In this document: one piece after another, positions 10,460-20,057 of the stretch
Numbering within the stretch: position 1 is the first letter of the stretch
How the letters are laid out: each line of letters opens with the position of its first letter
The notes under the pieces: model-generated
What the model was told of the DNA's origin: nothing
The model's input: the letters and a program-made list of their open reading frames with translations, nothing else
Database searches by the model: none
Translations under genes and position numbers: made by a program
From: Torreya grandis
Lineage: Eukaryota; Streptophyta; Pinopsida; Cupressales; Taxaceae
Direction of reading: 5' to 3'
Assembly (NCBI GenBank): GCA_037957365.1
Contig: JARHVA010003259.1
Span: forward strand, 683,501-747,500
DNA: 64,000 nt

Positions 10460-12276
10460 ATGAGTAAACCTTATGTGATGGTTATTATGGGTGGGAAATT
10501 TGTAGAAGTAAGAATTTTGAATGAAGCAATGGGTGGGAGGATGAGGATCTACATCTCAAACTTCTTAGACTTGACAGTAACAAACACAGAAAAGATGGTG
10601 TTGGGGAAGGTATTTATTTCATTAGAATTTTTGAAGAATCTGCAGGCTTTAGGAAAGGAGCATAGTTAAGGTCCACAAGTCCCAACTCCCACAGCCAACA
10701 AAGGTAAGTAGCAGGCCTTGTGGGCAGATCTAGTCATGGAAGAACATTGTCATGTCATCCCTTTTGAGTCTTTCCTAATACCTTCAGGGGAAAGTAAAGA
10801 GGTAAGTCTCGAGGTTCTGAATGGCATCATTGAAAACATCGATTCTTCTCTTTTGAATTCCATCTTTGCAAAATTTAATGACTTTTGCCCTAATATTTAT
10901 TCTTTCTAGAAGTGGGCTACTCTTAAATGGAAACTTAAAGGAAAAATTAACATCATTGCCATGCCAAAGAATTTCTTCTTGATCAATTTCACCCATCCTA
11001 AGGACACCCTTAAGACTCTTACAGGTGGGTCATGGTTTATGGGTAAATTAGTAGTTTATCTTCACAAATGGAAGGCAGGCTTAATCTTAATAGCTCAGTC
11101 TCAGAGGATATCCTAGCTAGGTCAGCCTTCTTGAACTCCCACTAAAATTCTAGGCACTAAAAGTTATTTTTGGAATTGCTAGGGCCCTGACGTAGCCCAT
11201 TTTCATTGACTCGATTACTAGGTTTTGAAGGAGGCTTCTTGAGGCTAGGGTTTGTGTGTTCATTCCTAATGACAAACCCTTAATTCACTCCATTAAAATC
11301 AAGTCCAAATATGGCATCTGGAATCAAAGAATTGAATTTGAAATATCTTCAAAGATTTTTAAGACTTGTGACATCCTAAGCCATCCTTCCAAAGCTTCCA
11401 CCTGCTTAGGAAGCTGCCTATTCCACCCTCTCCATCCTAGGTTAGGAAGTCATCACCCTAGTCCCCCTCCATTCCCCCTCTTCTCAAGGCCTACTCCTCT
11501 CCCCCTTCCCCCTCCTCCCTCTGCCCTATCCCCCAAACCTTCCCTCCCCCCTCTCCTCTCCTTGTTCTCCCCTCTCATCTCCCCCCACCCCCTTGTCCCC
11601 CTCATCCTCCCCCCTACCTCTCCTCTTTCCTCTCTCCCCACTTCCCTCCCCCCTTATCCCTCCCCCATTGCACCCTCTCCCAAGCTAGATTTGGCCCCTC
11701 TCAACCTAGGGAAAAAAATCTCTATAAAATTGAGAGTTCTCTTAGCACCCAAAATTCTTATCCCCCCTATTCTTCTCCAGCCCTAGATTCCCCTCCTAGT
11801 CCCCACCCTTCCCCACATCCTATTTCCCTTTTGTAGGACACTCTAGCTAAAGCTGCTTTTCTCTCCCCAATGGGCTCCCCCTCCCTAGATAACCCCCTTC
11901 GGTGTCTCTTCCCCTGATCTCCTCCTATTGATTGCCTTATTCTTCACTTCTACTAGATGACAACCTAATTTTATAGTAAATCCTAGTTTAATCTTGTTTC
12001 GAGTTTCCTGAGTGTGAACCTAAATGTCTCATCTTTTCAAAAGGTCATTGTTCTTTAGCCATCAAAGGTGAAAGTTCTAGTTTACTCAAGGATTAGGATG
12101 AGGAAATGTGGGAAAAAGCCCATAACAAAAAGGGTAGGAATAAATTAGATGTTGGTTGTGAATTGAAATCAGTAGGAAGACCCTCATCCCAGAGCTCTCA
12201 GCAATCAAAAACTGACAGACAGGTTGCTAAGGGCATGCAAATGACCCTTAGGCACTACTTGACTAATAAGAGATGA
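10460..12276 (+). pseudogene. LINE ORF1 (DUF4283-type RNA-binding protein) relic
   Basis: The frame opening at 10460 (MSKPYVMVIMGG) runs with a few stops into ALWADLVM and then, at 10910-11075, a DUF4283-like domain: KLKGKINIIAMPKNFFLINF, HPKDTLKTLTGGSWFMGK and VVYLHKW. Next comes VFIPNDKPLIHSIKIKSKYG and IWNQRIEFE near 11256-11345, then a degraded zinc-knuckle position. A proline-rich section encoded by a pyrimidine tract follows, and a charged C-terminus (DEEMWEKAHNKKGRNK to HYLTNKR). ORF1 proteins of plant L1 elements bind the transcript. At least one frameshift and several stops disable it. The ORF1 TGA overlaps the ORF2 ATG. Confidence 0.78.
11455..11700 (+). repeat. Homopyrimidine tract within LINE ORF1
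   Basis: From 11461 to 11640 I count 19 purines in 180 bases, about 89% C+T on the plus strand. It encodes a Pro/Ser/Leu-rich low-complexity linker in ORF1. The complementary strand gives a spurious Gly/Arg frame. Such tracts can form triplex DNA. Confidence 0.9.
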
Positions 12277-12680
12277 AAGTAGTCTCATAAAATATTAGGG
12301 GCCTGAACAACCTCATTAAATAGAGACTATCTAGAAATGTAATTTTGAAACACAAGCCAGATATCCTTTTGATACAAGAAATTGAGATGTTAGCTGATAA
12401 GTTCTTAAAGATCAAGTCTAATATTTGGGGAAACTCCTATTGCATTTGTAGTAGTTCCAGAGGAGTGTCAGGTGGCCTATAAATTTTTTGGGATCCTGTG
12501 GTCCTAGAGGGTGACCCCTTCTTATCATAAAAAATCATATCTTAGTCTCTTTCTCAGATCTTTAAGATAAGAACAATTGGATTGTTACAAATTTTTATAC
12601 CCCAAGCACCATAATCGAGAGGAAGAAGTTATGGGATAATTTGATTAATATCAAGAATCACTTTAACAATATGAACTTAG
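12273..12680 (+). pseudogene. LINE ORF2, endonuclease N-terminal part
   Basis: From the ATG at 12273 the frame reads MKVVS, a stop in place of the usual W, then NIRGLNNLIK and RNVILKHKPDILLIQEIEML. These are the first two motifs of the APE-type endonuclease (N of WN-x-RG, and the catalytic E of QE). SRGVSGGL and FWDPVVLEGDPFLS follow. The frame breaks at the pararetrovirus junction just after FNNMNLV. The endonuclease nicks target DNA to prime reverse transcription. Stops are mostly single-base changes from Trp or Gln codons. Confidence 0.83.
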
Positions 12681-12814
12681 TAAAAGGGCCTATGACAATT
12701 AATAATGGCTAGGGACTCAATGTAATAACTTTTCCTAAAGAATTCTTTAAAGCAAAGAAACTTAAAAGTCTTACAAGAAATTCTTACAGATGTATAAGAC
12801 AAAAGATCATTTCA

Positions 12815-12827
12815 GGCTCTGATACCA
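12815..12827 (-). other. Pararetrovirus tRNA-Met primer-binding site, left copy
   Basis: On the minus strand this reads TGGTATCAGAGCC, the primer site that marks genome position 1 in Caulimoviridae. The next copy is 6359 bp to the right, which sets the repeat length of copy A. Confidence 0.88.
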
Positions 12828-13113
12828 ATCTTTTTATGTCAATAGATGCTCCTTTGATCCTTCTTCTGATTGCAATTGTTACATGAAAACCCTGGCACCA
12901 TGATTACTCTACATCTTTATTTCCCTGCCCAGAATTCTCTCACTTACTAGAACCTTAATCTCTTATCAATGGAAATCCCAGATGTCTTCCATAGTTAAAA
13001 TTCTTAATGAATTTGAACTAGAAGGAATGTATGCACTCGTTCCTTCCAATATTTTTATGTTAATAGATGCTCCTTTGAACCTTATTTTGATTTTAGTTTT
13101 TACATGGAAACCC
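12825..13113. repeat. Rearranged segment: 65-bp direct duplication around an inverted leader/movement-protein piece
   Basis: A stretch of about 65 bp upstream of the primer site occurs twice (12825-12890 and 13046-13113). Between them, about 12903-13045 is viral leader plus the first codons of the movement protein (ATG at 12982), in plus orientation, opposite to the rest of copy A. Its leader part begins at nearly the viral position where the cluster ends on the left. Removing this insertion leaves a unit of about 6.14 kb. Confidence 0.75.
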
Positions 13114-13314
13114 ACAATAGTAGGTAGGGGCTGAATGGCTACGACTTCACTATTATCACTCAAAATATATTACACTCTTTAAAAAAAATTGATCAAATTT
13201 TTGATTCTCAAGATCCTTCAAGAAATGCAAGAGAAGAGCATACTCTTTAGAACAAATCTACTATATTTCTAAAGCTTAGAATTTTTTTGATGAGAACTCT
13301 ATGAAGGAGAGTCT

Positions 13315-13322
13315 TATTTATA
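13315..13322 (-). promoter_or_regulatory. Pararetrovirus promoter TATA box, copy A
   Basis: TATAAATA on the minus strand lies about 77 bp after the end of the small downstream frame. It matches TATAAATA in copy C at 26000-26007 and is mutated in copy B near 19447-19455. The position, between the last ORF and the primer site, is that of the pregenomic RNA promoter in caulimovirids. Confidence 0.6.
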
Positions 13323-13398
13323 GCATTTGGGAGGACCTGGCTGGAATCTTTGCCAAGGCAGTGTCATGTCCCATCATGCTTTACAGCTCAAAAGTTAT

Positions 13399-13863
13399 CT
13401 ATATGGAGATGCTGTTGGATAAAATTGATGAGGATGTCTGGCTTGGTGGGTCCAACATTGCCTCTGCTTCAGTCAAAAATTCATTTTCACTGATTGGTTG
13501 AAAAAGACACCTTAGCTGGAAGGTACTGGAAAGATGCCAGTGTTGGGGTCTAGCTTCACATGCATGACATTGAGGAGTGATGTAGAAATATGATTCCCAT
13601 TCTAGCTATCTTCTTATGATTGTATGTACAATCGTGTCTTGATCATGGTTCTCTTCTTTATGGATACGGTGTGGGCCGTATCTTGCTATCCATCTGTATA
13701 GATGTTCATTGTGTGGATACCGAATCTTTATCAACCATGTCCACAAAGGACACTTTAGGAGTTTAACAAACTGGTGGAATAGGAATTCACTATTTAATAT
13801 TTTTATAATGATAACACCAGTATTTTGATGGTGATTTGCTTGAATCATCACTGCTGAAGACAT
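13399..13863 (-). pseudogene. Conserved small ORF downstream of RNase H, copy A (unrecognised)
   Basis: The frame runs from ATG at 13863 to TAG at 13401-13399, 154 codons, with one internal stop after ...HTIIRR. It starts MSSAVMIQANHHQNTG. It includes WLIKIRYPHNEHLYRW and YGPHRIHKEENHDQD in the middle, and EAMLDPPSQTSSSILSNSIS at the end. Copies B and C have the same start and the same terminal TAG. It lies in frame with the upstream polymerase, 19 codons after a TGA. Position corresponds to where caulimoviruses carry the transactivator or florendoviruses an extra ORF, but I see no motif linking it to those. Function unknown. Confidence 0.6.
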
Positions 13864-13920
13864 TTGTAGATCTTGTCCTACTGCATAAGAAATCTGGGTA
13901 TACCTCAGATGCGACCCTTC

Positions 13921-16550
13921 TCAAAGGATTTGTTCTTGGACTAGTATATTCATGGAGGCAAGTCCTTGGTTATAGATCCTAGTTAAGTTAAAACTAGGGA
14001 TGGGTTGATGCATTAATGTAGCAGGCAGATTTTGACTGAGCCAATTTGCTATTACATTGTCAGTACCTTTTATATGTTCTATAAAAATATTAAACTGATT
14101 AAAGAAAGCTTTCCATCTAACATATTTACCATGGCCATCTTTTCGACCATGATCTTTTTCTTTAAAGGTCAAAAATCTAGTACAGTCAGTTTTTACAATA
14201 AAATGCGGTAGATGGAGAAGTTTTAACATGAACTTCTCAAGACATTTCTTTACAGCATAGATTTCTTTATCAGAAGAAATCCACTTGAGAACATTAGTAC
14301 TAAAAACTCTGATGGAGAATTCACAAATGAATTCTTTATTGTTATGTACACAAACAAGTACTCCTCCCCATGAAACATCAGAGGCATTAGTATAAACCAA
14401 CATTTGTTCTGATTTTGGGATGTTGAGTTCTTGAAGTAATGCCACCATAGATTTGATTTTTTGGACTGTGGCTATGTGTTCATCCTTCCATTGAAATGCT
14501 TTTTTCTTCTGGAGAAGTTCTTGAAGAATAAACCTGTCTTCACCAGAGTTCAGATAAAAGCTATTTAAATAATTTAATAATCCCAAAAATGCTTGGAGCT
14601 TTGATTTATCGAGCTTTTCAGGAAAATTGATAACCTTTTATTTGATAAGTGGTTGGATTTGTAGTTTAGAATCTTGGACAATCATTCCAAGAAAATTGCA
14701 TTCATTTTTTCAGAGTTGAAACTTTGTTTCTGACAAAAAAATTCCTGCATTTTCTGCCAACTGGAAAAAATTTGTGAGATGGGAGTAGTGGTCAGTAAGA
14801 GAATTATTGAAAATTAGTATGTCATCAATATATACACATAGAAAGTTAGAAGTGCCTTTAAAAATGTTATCCATATGAGCTTGATACAAGGCCGAAGCAT
14901 TCATCAAACTAAATGGCATAATTGTCCACTAAAAATGGTCAAAAGTGAAGTTGAACATTGTCTTCTCTCTGTTAGATTCTTTGACCCTGATCTTATAAAA
15001 ACCTGACTTGTAGTTGAATGGGGAGAAGTATTTACATGCTGCAACTTTCTCTAATAAGCAGATTTTATCTGGTATTGGATATAGAAAGGGCTGTGTAATG
15101 GCATTCAATGGTCTTTAATTGATGACCATTCTTTTCTTTCCTCTCTTCTGTTCTAAATGCTTATTTACCATAAAGGCATAACAACAATAAGAAGAGGTTG
15201 ATTTTTCTATAAAACCATTACTTTCAAGATCCTTGATCTATAGTTCTATATCGGTGTAATCCTGCGCTAGTATTGGAATCTTCTTTCCAATCTTCATATG
15301 TTTACCTTTGATGAGTTTGATTTCCATCTCAGGCATAGACTTGGACCAAAACTACTAAGGGTTATTAGAATAGATAGTGGTTTTAATATTTTCTCCTATG
15401 GCTTAGATTTTAGTAGGGATTACTATCTCAAGTACTTAGGTCATTAAACATGGAAACTGCTCAGTTGCATATATAAGGTGGGGAATCCTGAGCCTTTCAT
15501 TTTCTATAGTGAACATGATACTCTTAGTGGTTGATCCATAGGGTGAGTATCTATAAATAAAAGCACCACCTAGTAGAATATCTACAAGCATCCTATCTAG
15601 GGAAAAGAAATCACACTGGAAGATTTTGTCTTGGATTTGAAGGGATTTTCAGTGTTTATACTTATTACATATGAAGTTATTCCCTTGGACATCTAGGATC
15701 TTGTAAGCTAGAGTTTCATCCAATGTCTTCCAATCATGGATGAGTAGTGATTTAGCAAAAGAGAGAGAAGCTCCAGTATCTATTTGTGCATCTACTAGTC
15801 TGCCATTTATTTCTAAAGTGATGAATTGGGAAAACTTTCCATTGATCAGCTGAGTAAGATAAGCTAGCTATGGAATTTCTAAGGGAGGAATACTAGTACA
15901 TACTAGTTTTTGTCTCCCTAGGTCTTGTATAATAGCTTGCTCAAAGTAGATGACTTCTTCTTCTTCTGCTTCTTCTTCTTCTCAGAGATTACTGCATTCA
16001 CCTGGACAGTAATCTTGGTCTAAGTAGAAAGAGCTTTCTACTTCTTCATCCTTTTCTTCTTTTTCTATGGGCAATAAGACGTCCCAATGTGGCTATGTAC
16101 TAGTCTTGGTATTTCTCTTAGAGGTTATGTGCTAGTGAATTTATTTTTCATCCAAGAGGCACTGGGCTTGAAAGAGCTCTAAAATTGTAAAGGAGTATGT
16201 TGAGGCCTTTGCAAAGTTGGTGGTATTCTCGACATAGAGGGTTGTCTCCCTCTGATAGATTCTTGTCTCCTCTGAGGTCCTCTAGTTCTTGGCTAGGTGT
16301 CTCATTCTAGAACTTCATGATGATGATGAGACCAGTTGCCATGTGCTTCATAAGAAAGTTATGAGTAATCATGGTGTCAGGGCCATTGTATGTTGGTGAG
16401 TGGTTGCTCTAAATCATCAGCTAATGATTCAAGAGCATCTACATCTGCGTCATCGTCAAAGTCTTCAATGGGAAAATTATCTAGAATTGGTTCATAGATG
16501 TCATCTTATATGTAGAGATCTTCATTAGGATTGACAATATCCCACCACGC
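13921..16550 (-). pseudogene. Pararetrovirus protease-RT-RNase H relic, copy A
   Basis: In transcription order there is an acidic, serine-rich linker, then the aspartic protease with DTGA at 15780-15769. The RT follows, with fingers around 15200-15100 and YIDD at 14832-14821. RNase H covers about 14590-14000, with SWGGVLVC and EHIKGTDNVIANWLS. The strand order, the WGGV motif and the EHIKGTDN motif are those of Caulimoviridae rather than Ty3 elements. Together these domains process the polyprotein and copy pregenomic RNA into DNA. The frame is open for 221 codons at the RNase H end, ending in a TGA at 13923-13921 that all three copies share. Stops and frameshifts inactivate the rest. Confidence 0.87.
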
Positions 16551-16559
16551 TACTGTGTT

Positions 16560-18140
16560 AGAGGTAAAAATGGATTTAACAATTAGGTTTTTATAGTGGA
16601 ATTATGGGGCAATATGGCCAGGTTTATGGTAGATGTAGCAAATGGGCTGCTTGGATTAAGGATTTGGAGTGCAACATTTCTTAAGAAAACACTAAGGAGG
16701 TGCATAAGAATGTTTGTGAGGAAAAGAGTGGCGCTTAAAAGAAAGATGCTTGCGGCACTACTTCTGGTGCTTGTGAGGCTAAAAAAATAGCCGACAGCTA
16801 AAGGGGGCTATTTTTGAGAAAATAGGAGCTATTTGGGAGACTTGATGCTTTGTAAGCTTTTGGATAGTTTTAGTCTCAGAGACTAATTGCATAGCTTTCT
16901 GTTTGGTAAATTCAATGACATCATAAAGAGATATATCTTCAATTGTTAGAGATTTGAGATCTATATAAGTAATGACTTTATCAAGAAGATTATAAGGTAA
17001 AGCATGCAAGAACTTTAGCTTAATTTTAGTGGATCCAAAGCTTTGGCTTTCATATGCTAGTTCTCTGAATTGCTTGGAAAAAGCATCAAATTGTTTAAGA
17101 TCATAGAGCTCCATCTTTAAAAGCCATTTCTTAGATTCTAGTTCTATGTTGCCAATTGGAGGGGCAAACTCATTAATTTATAAATGGTACAATGTAGCTA
17201 GAGGATCAGGCTGATGGTGGACATGCTCATGCTATTCATTTTTTGACATCAAATCCCTCCATTGGGTTACAGTCCCCCAAAATAATTTTGAAGCAAGACA
17301 ATAGTACCTACTAGATCTAAATGAGCATTGACTGTAATAATCCACATAGAGTTACACTAGGCAGATATCTCATTTAATGGATTTAACAAATCAACTATGT
17401 TTAGGTACCATGGCTGAAGTTGGACATGTGTCTTTTGCATCAAAGAATGACTGGGATGTTTCTTATGAGGTTTAAAACTAGAACCCAAATTAACCTCATA
17501 TGTTAGATTTGGGGCTTGTGCTTCGGCTTCTTGATCTTGCTTGACTAGCCAGTCAAGGCTATCTTCAAGTGCTATTAATTTAGTATCAATAGAAGACAAT
17601 TATTTTTGTATATTTGTATAAACTTGGTTGGTATTGTCTTCAAAAATGGTTAGTTTATCTAAACTATGTCAGATGTATAAAACATATTTACAAAGGTCAT
17701 CAAAATTTTCAAAAAGATGAGAATTGAATCCAAAAACATAGTTCCTATGCTTGAACTCATTTGACGGTTCAACATCTCTTTGCAATGCTACAAAAAAATA
17801 TTGAACAAGACCTTTATTTTGTTTATACATTCCTTTATGTGGAGGCCACCTTCCACCTCTATACAGACTGACCTTATGTTATGTATAGAATTATGTTTTA
17901 TCTTATCTTGGAAGATTCATCATAGTGCAAGGTAACTGATCTTTTAGATCAGGTCCTTGGTTTATCTCTTCATCTTCTATTAAGATGTGACCTATTCTTA
18001 TAGTGCTCCTCGAGGAAGAGGTAGAGGGTTTGGAAGGAGAAATAATGGAAAAATTATTCATAGAGAGAGATCTTGAAAGAATATTGATGGTTCTACCATC
18101 ACTCGTATGCATAATAGCTTGACCTTTCATTTTGGGTGAA
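16560..18140 (-). pseudogene. Pararetrovirus coat-protein/gag region with zinc knuckle, copy A
   Basis: Segments in order are a basic-to-acidic N-terminal part (MKGQAIMHTSDGRTINIL, then SLYRGGRWPPHKGMY), a short helical stretch (SSIDTKLIALEDSLDWLVKQ) and PWYLNIVDLLNPLNEIS. A capsid-like core follows at 17114-16779 with ELYDLKQFDAFSKQFRELAY, FLHALPYNLLDKVITY and a helical C-terminus. A lysine/cysteine-rich stretch then leads to a knuckle near 16640-16600 (CYIYHKPGHIAP) in which one cysteine is already tyrosine. Caulimovirid coat proteins share this gag-like core plus CCHC layout. The boundaries are approximate. Confidence 0.7.
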
Positions 18141-18956
18141 ACATTCTTGAGCTAATCAAGCTTCCAATTGGATGGGATTACTACAGACTCTATATGACCC
18201 TTTTGCAATTGGATAGTTCCACTGAGTCTATGAGCATAAGGTAGATTTTCTAAGATCTTTGGGTGGTTTGTGTTTGTCATATTTTACATAATAGAAATAT
18301 TTATAGAGGCATATTTAAACTCACCAAACATTTCTAAACCAAACAAAGAGGTAAATAAACCCCAACAATCTAAAGATCAAAACTTGACTTCTTTACATCC
18401 TCAATTGTAGACTGCGACAAAGAGGTTTGGACAAAACTCAAACAAATAACTTCATCATTTGAATGGCTAAGGCTGGATAGCTGACAGGCATGTTTAAAAT
18501 TGACTTGGCATCTATCACACAAAGCTAGACATATAACAAGATTAATACTACCAGGAATCAATGGAGTAATATGTATGTAAATAAGACCAAAATAAATAAA
18601 TTTGACATCTTCATGTGATCTGATATAGTTGATTTCAGGCTTAGGTAATAAAGATAGCAAATTGGTTTGAAAATTCTTTTTGGGCTTATAACTCAGGGTG
18701 AGTTCTACTGATTTGATTATGGGTTTGATAAAAGACAAGTAGACTTATAGGAAAAATTAGACTTTAACAACTCAGATTTCTTATAAACATGTGAAGCCTT
18801 AATGGCCAGAGGTTTATACAAGCTATTTTCCTTTTCAAGGTTTTCTTCTATAATTTCTATATCAGGACAATCTGATAATTATTCTAGAATGAAAGGAGGG
18901 AGTTCATACATTCCTTCTAGTTCAGATTCATTAAGAATTTTGACTTTGGAAGACAT
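18140..18956 (-). pseudogene. Pararetrovirus movement protein (30K superfamily) relic, copy A
   Basis: The ATG at 18956 opens MSSKVKILNESELEGMYEL. After a frameshift near 18740 the core reads EDVKFIYFGLIYIHITPL, followed by NLVICLALCDRCQVNF and LSFVQTSLSQS. This matches the central strands of caulimovirid 30K movement proteins (IHFG-hydrophobic-ITPL, then a D-x-R loop). Movement proteins enlarge plasmodesmata for cell-to-cell spread, and retrotransposons lack them, so this is a key diagnostic. The C-terminal part (about 18270-18140, IPSNWKL) is less sure. Copy B lacks this gene apart from its last codons. Confidence 0.75.
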
Positions 18957-19186
18957 CTAGAATTTACCAAATTCCATTGATAAGAGATTAAGGTTCTATT
19001 AAGTGAGAGAATTCTAGGCAGGGAAACAAAGACGTAGAGTAAAAGGGCCTATGACAATTAATAACGGCTAGGGACTCAATGTAATAACTTTTCCCAAAGA
19101 ATTATTCAAAGCAAAGAAACTTAAAAGTCTTTCAAGAAATTATTATAGATGTATAAGATAGAAGATCATTTCAGGCTTTGATACCA
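18957..19186 (-). other. Pararetrovirus leader between primer site and movement protein
   Basis: About 217 bases separate the primer site from the movement-protein ATG. Parts recur at the left end (12680-12815) and, inverted, at about 12903-12981. No coding frame is evident. An untranslated leader is expected here in caulimovirids. Confidence 0.6.
19174..19186 (-). other. Pararetrovirus tRNA-Met primer-binding site, junction of copies A and B
   Basis: The minus strand reads TGGTATCAAAGCC, one base different from the left copy. The uninterrupted passage from copy B across this site into copy A shows a head-to-tail junction as in a circular or concatemeric viral genome. Confidence 0.85.
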
Positions 19187-19536
19187 ATCTTTTTACATCA
19201 ATAGACACTCCTTTGATCCTTCTTCTGATTGTAGTTATTACATGAAAACCCACGACAGTAGGCAAGGGCTGAATGGCTACGACTTCACTATTATCACTCA
19301 AAATATATTACACTCTTTACAAATTTTTGTTCAAATTTTTGATTCTTAGGATCCTTCAAGAAGGGCAAGAGAAGAGCATACTCTTTAGAACAAAGCTACT
19401 AGATTTCTAAAGCTTAGAATTTTTTTGATGAGAACTCTATGAAGGAGAGTCTTAATTATAGCATTTGGGAGGTCCTACCTAGAATCTTTTCCAAGGCGGT
19501 GTCATGTCCCATCATGATTTATAGGTCAAAAGTTAT

Positions 19537-20000
19537 CTACATGGAGATGCTATTGGATGAACTTGATGAGGATATCTAGCTTGGTGGGTCCAACATTGCT
19601 TCCGCTTTAGTCAGCAAGTCATTTTCATTGATTGGTTGAAAAAGACACCTTATATGGAAGGTACTAGAAGATGCCAGTATTGGGGTCTAGCTTCACATGT
19701 ATGACAATGAGTAATGATGTATAAATATGATTCCCATTCTAGCTATCTTCTTATGATTGTATGTACAACCATGTCTTAATCATGGTTCTCTTCTTCATGG
19801 ATACGGTGTGGGCCATATCTTGTTATCCATCTGTACAGATGTTCATTGTGTGGAAACCAGATCTTTATCAACCATGTCCGTAAAGGATGCTTTAGGAGTT
19901 TAGTAAACTGGTGGAATAAGAATTCACTATTTAATCTTTCTATAAAGATAACACTAGTATTTTGGTGACGATTTTCTTGAATCATCACTACTGAAGACAT
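19537..20000 (-). pseudogene. Conserved small ORF downstream of RNase H, copy B (unrecognised)
   Basis: It begins with the same ATG context (MSSVVMIQENRHQNT) at 20000 and is open for 74 codons through YGPHRIHEEENHD. Then come stops and a 1-base deletion near 19670 relative to copy A. The same terminal TAG is present at 19539-19537. The middle block WLIKIWFPHNEHLYRW is kept. Confidence 0.55.
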
Positions 20001-20057
20001 TTATAGATCTTGTCTTGCTGCATAAGAAATTAAAGTATACCTCAGATACAACCCTTC

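Noticed and set aside
11453..11641. Gly/Arg-rich minus-strand frame
   Set aside because: It is the complement of the homopyrimidine tract inside LINE ORF1, with no independent support.
12966..13163. 65-codon minus-strand frame
   Set aside because: It crosses the rearranged junction and is antisense to a movement-protein start in plus orientation.
16596..16790. Plus-strand frame rich in Arg, Lys and Leu (also 22724-23014)
   Set aside because: These are antisense shadows of the Cys/Lys-rich coat-protein knuckle region of viral copies A and B. Both copies show the sense-strand motif.
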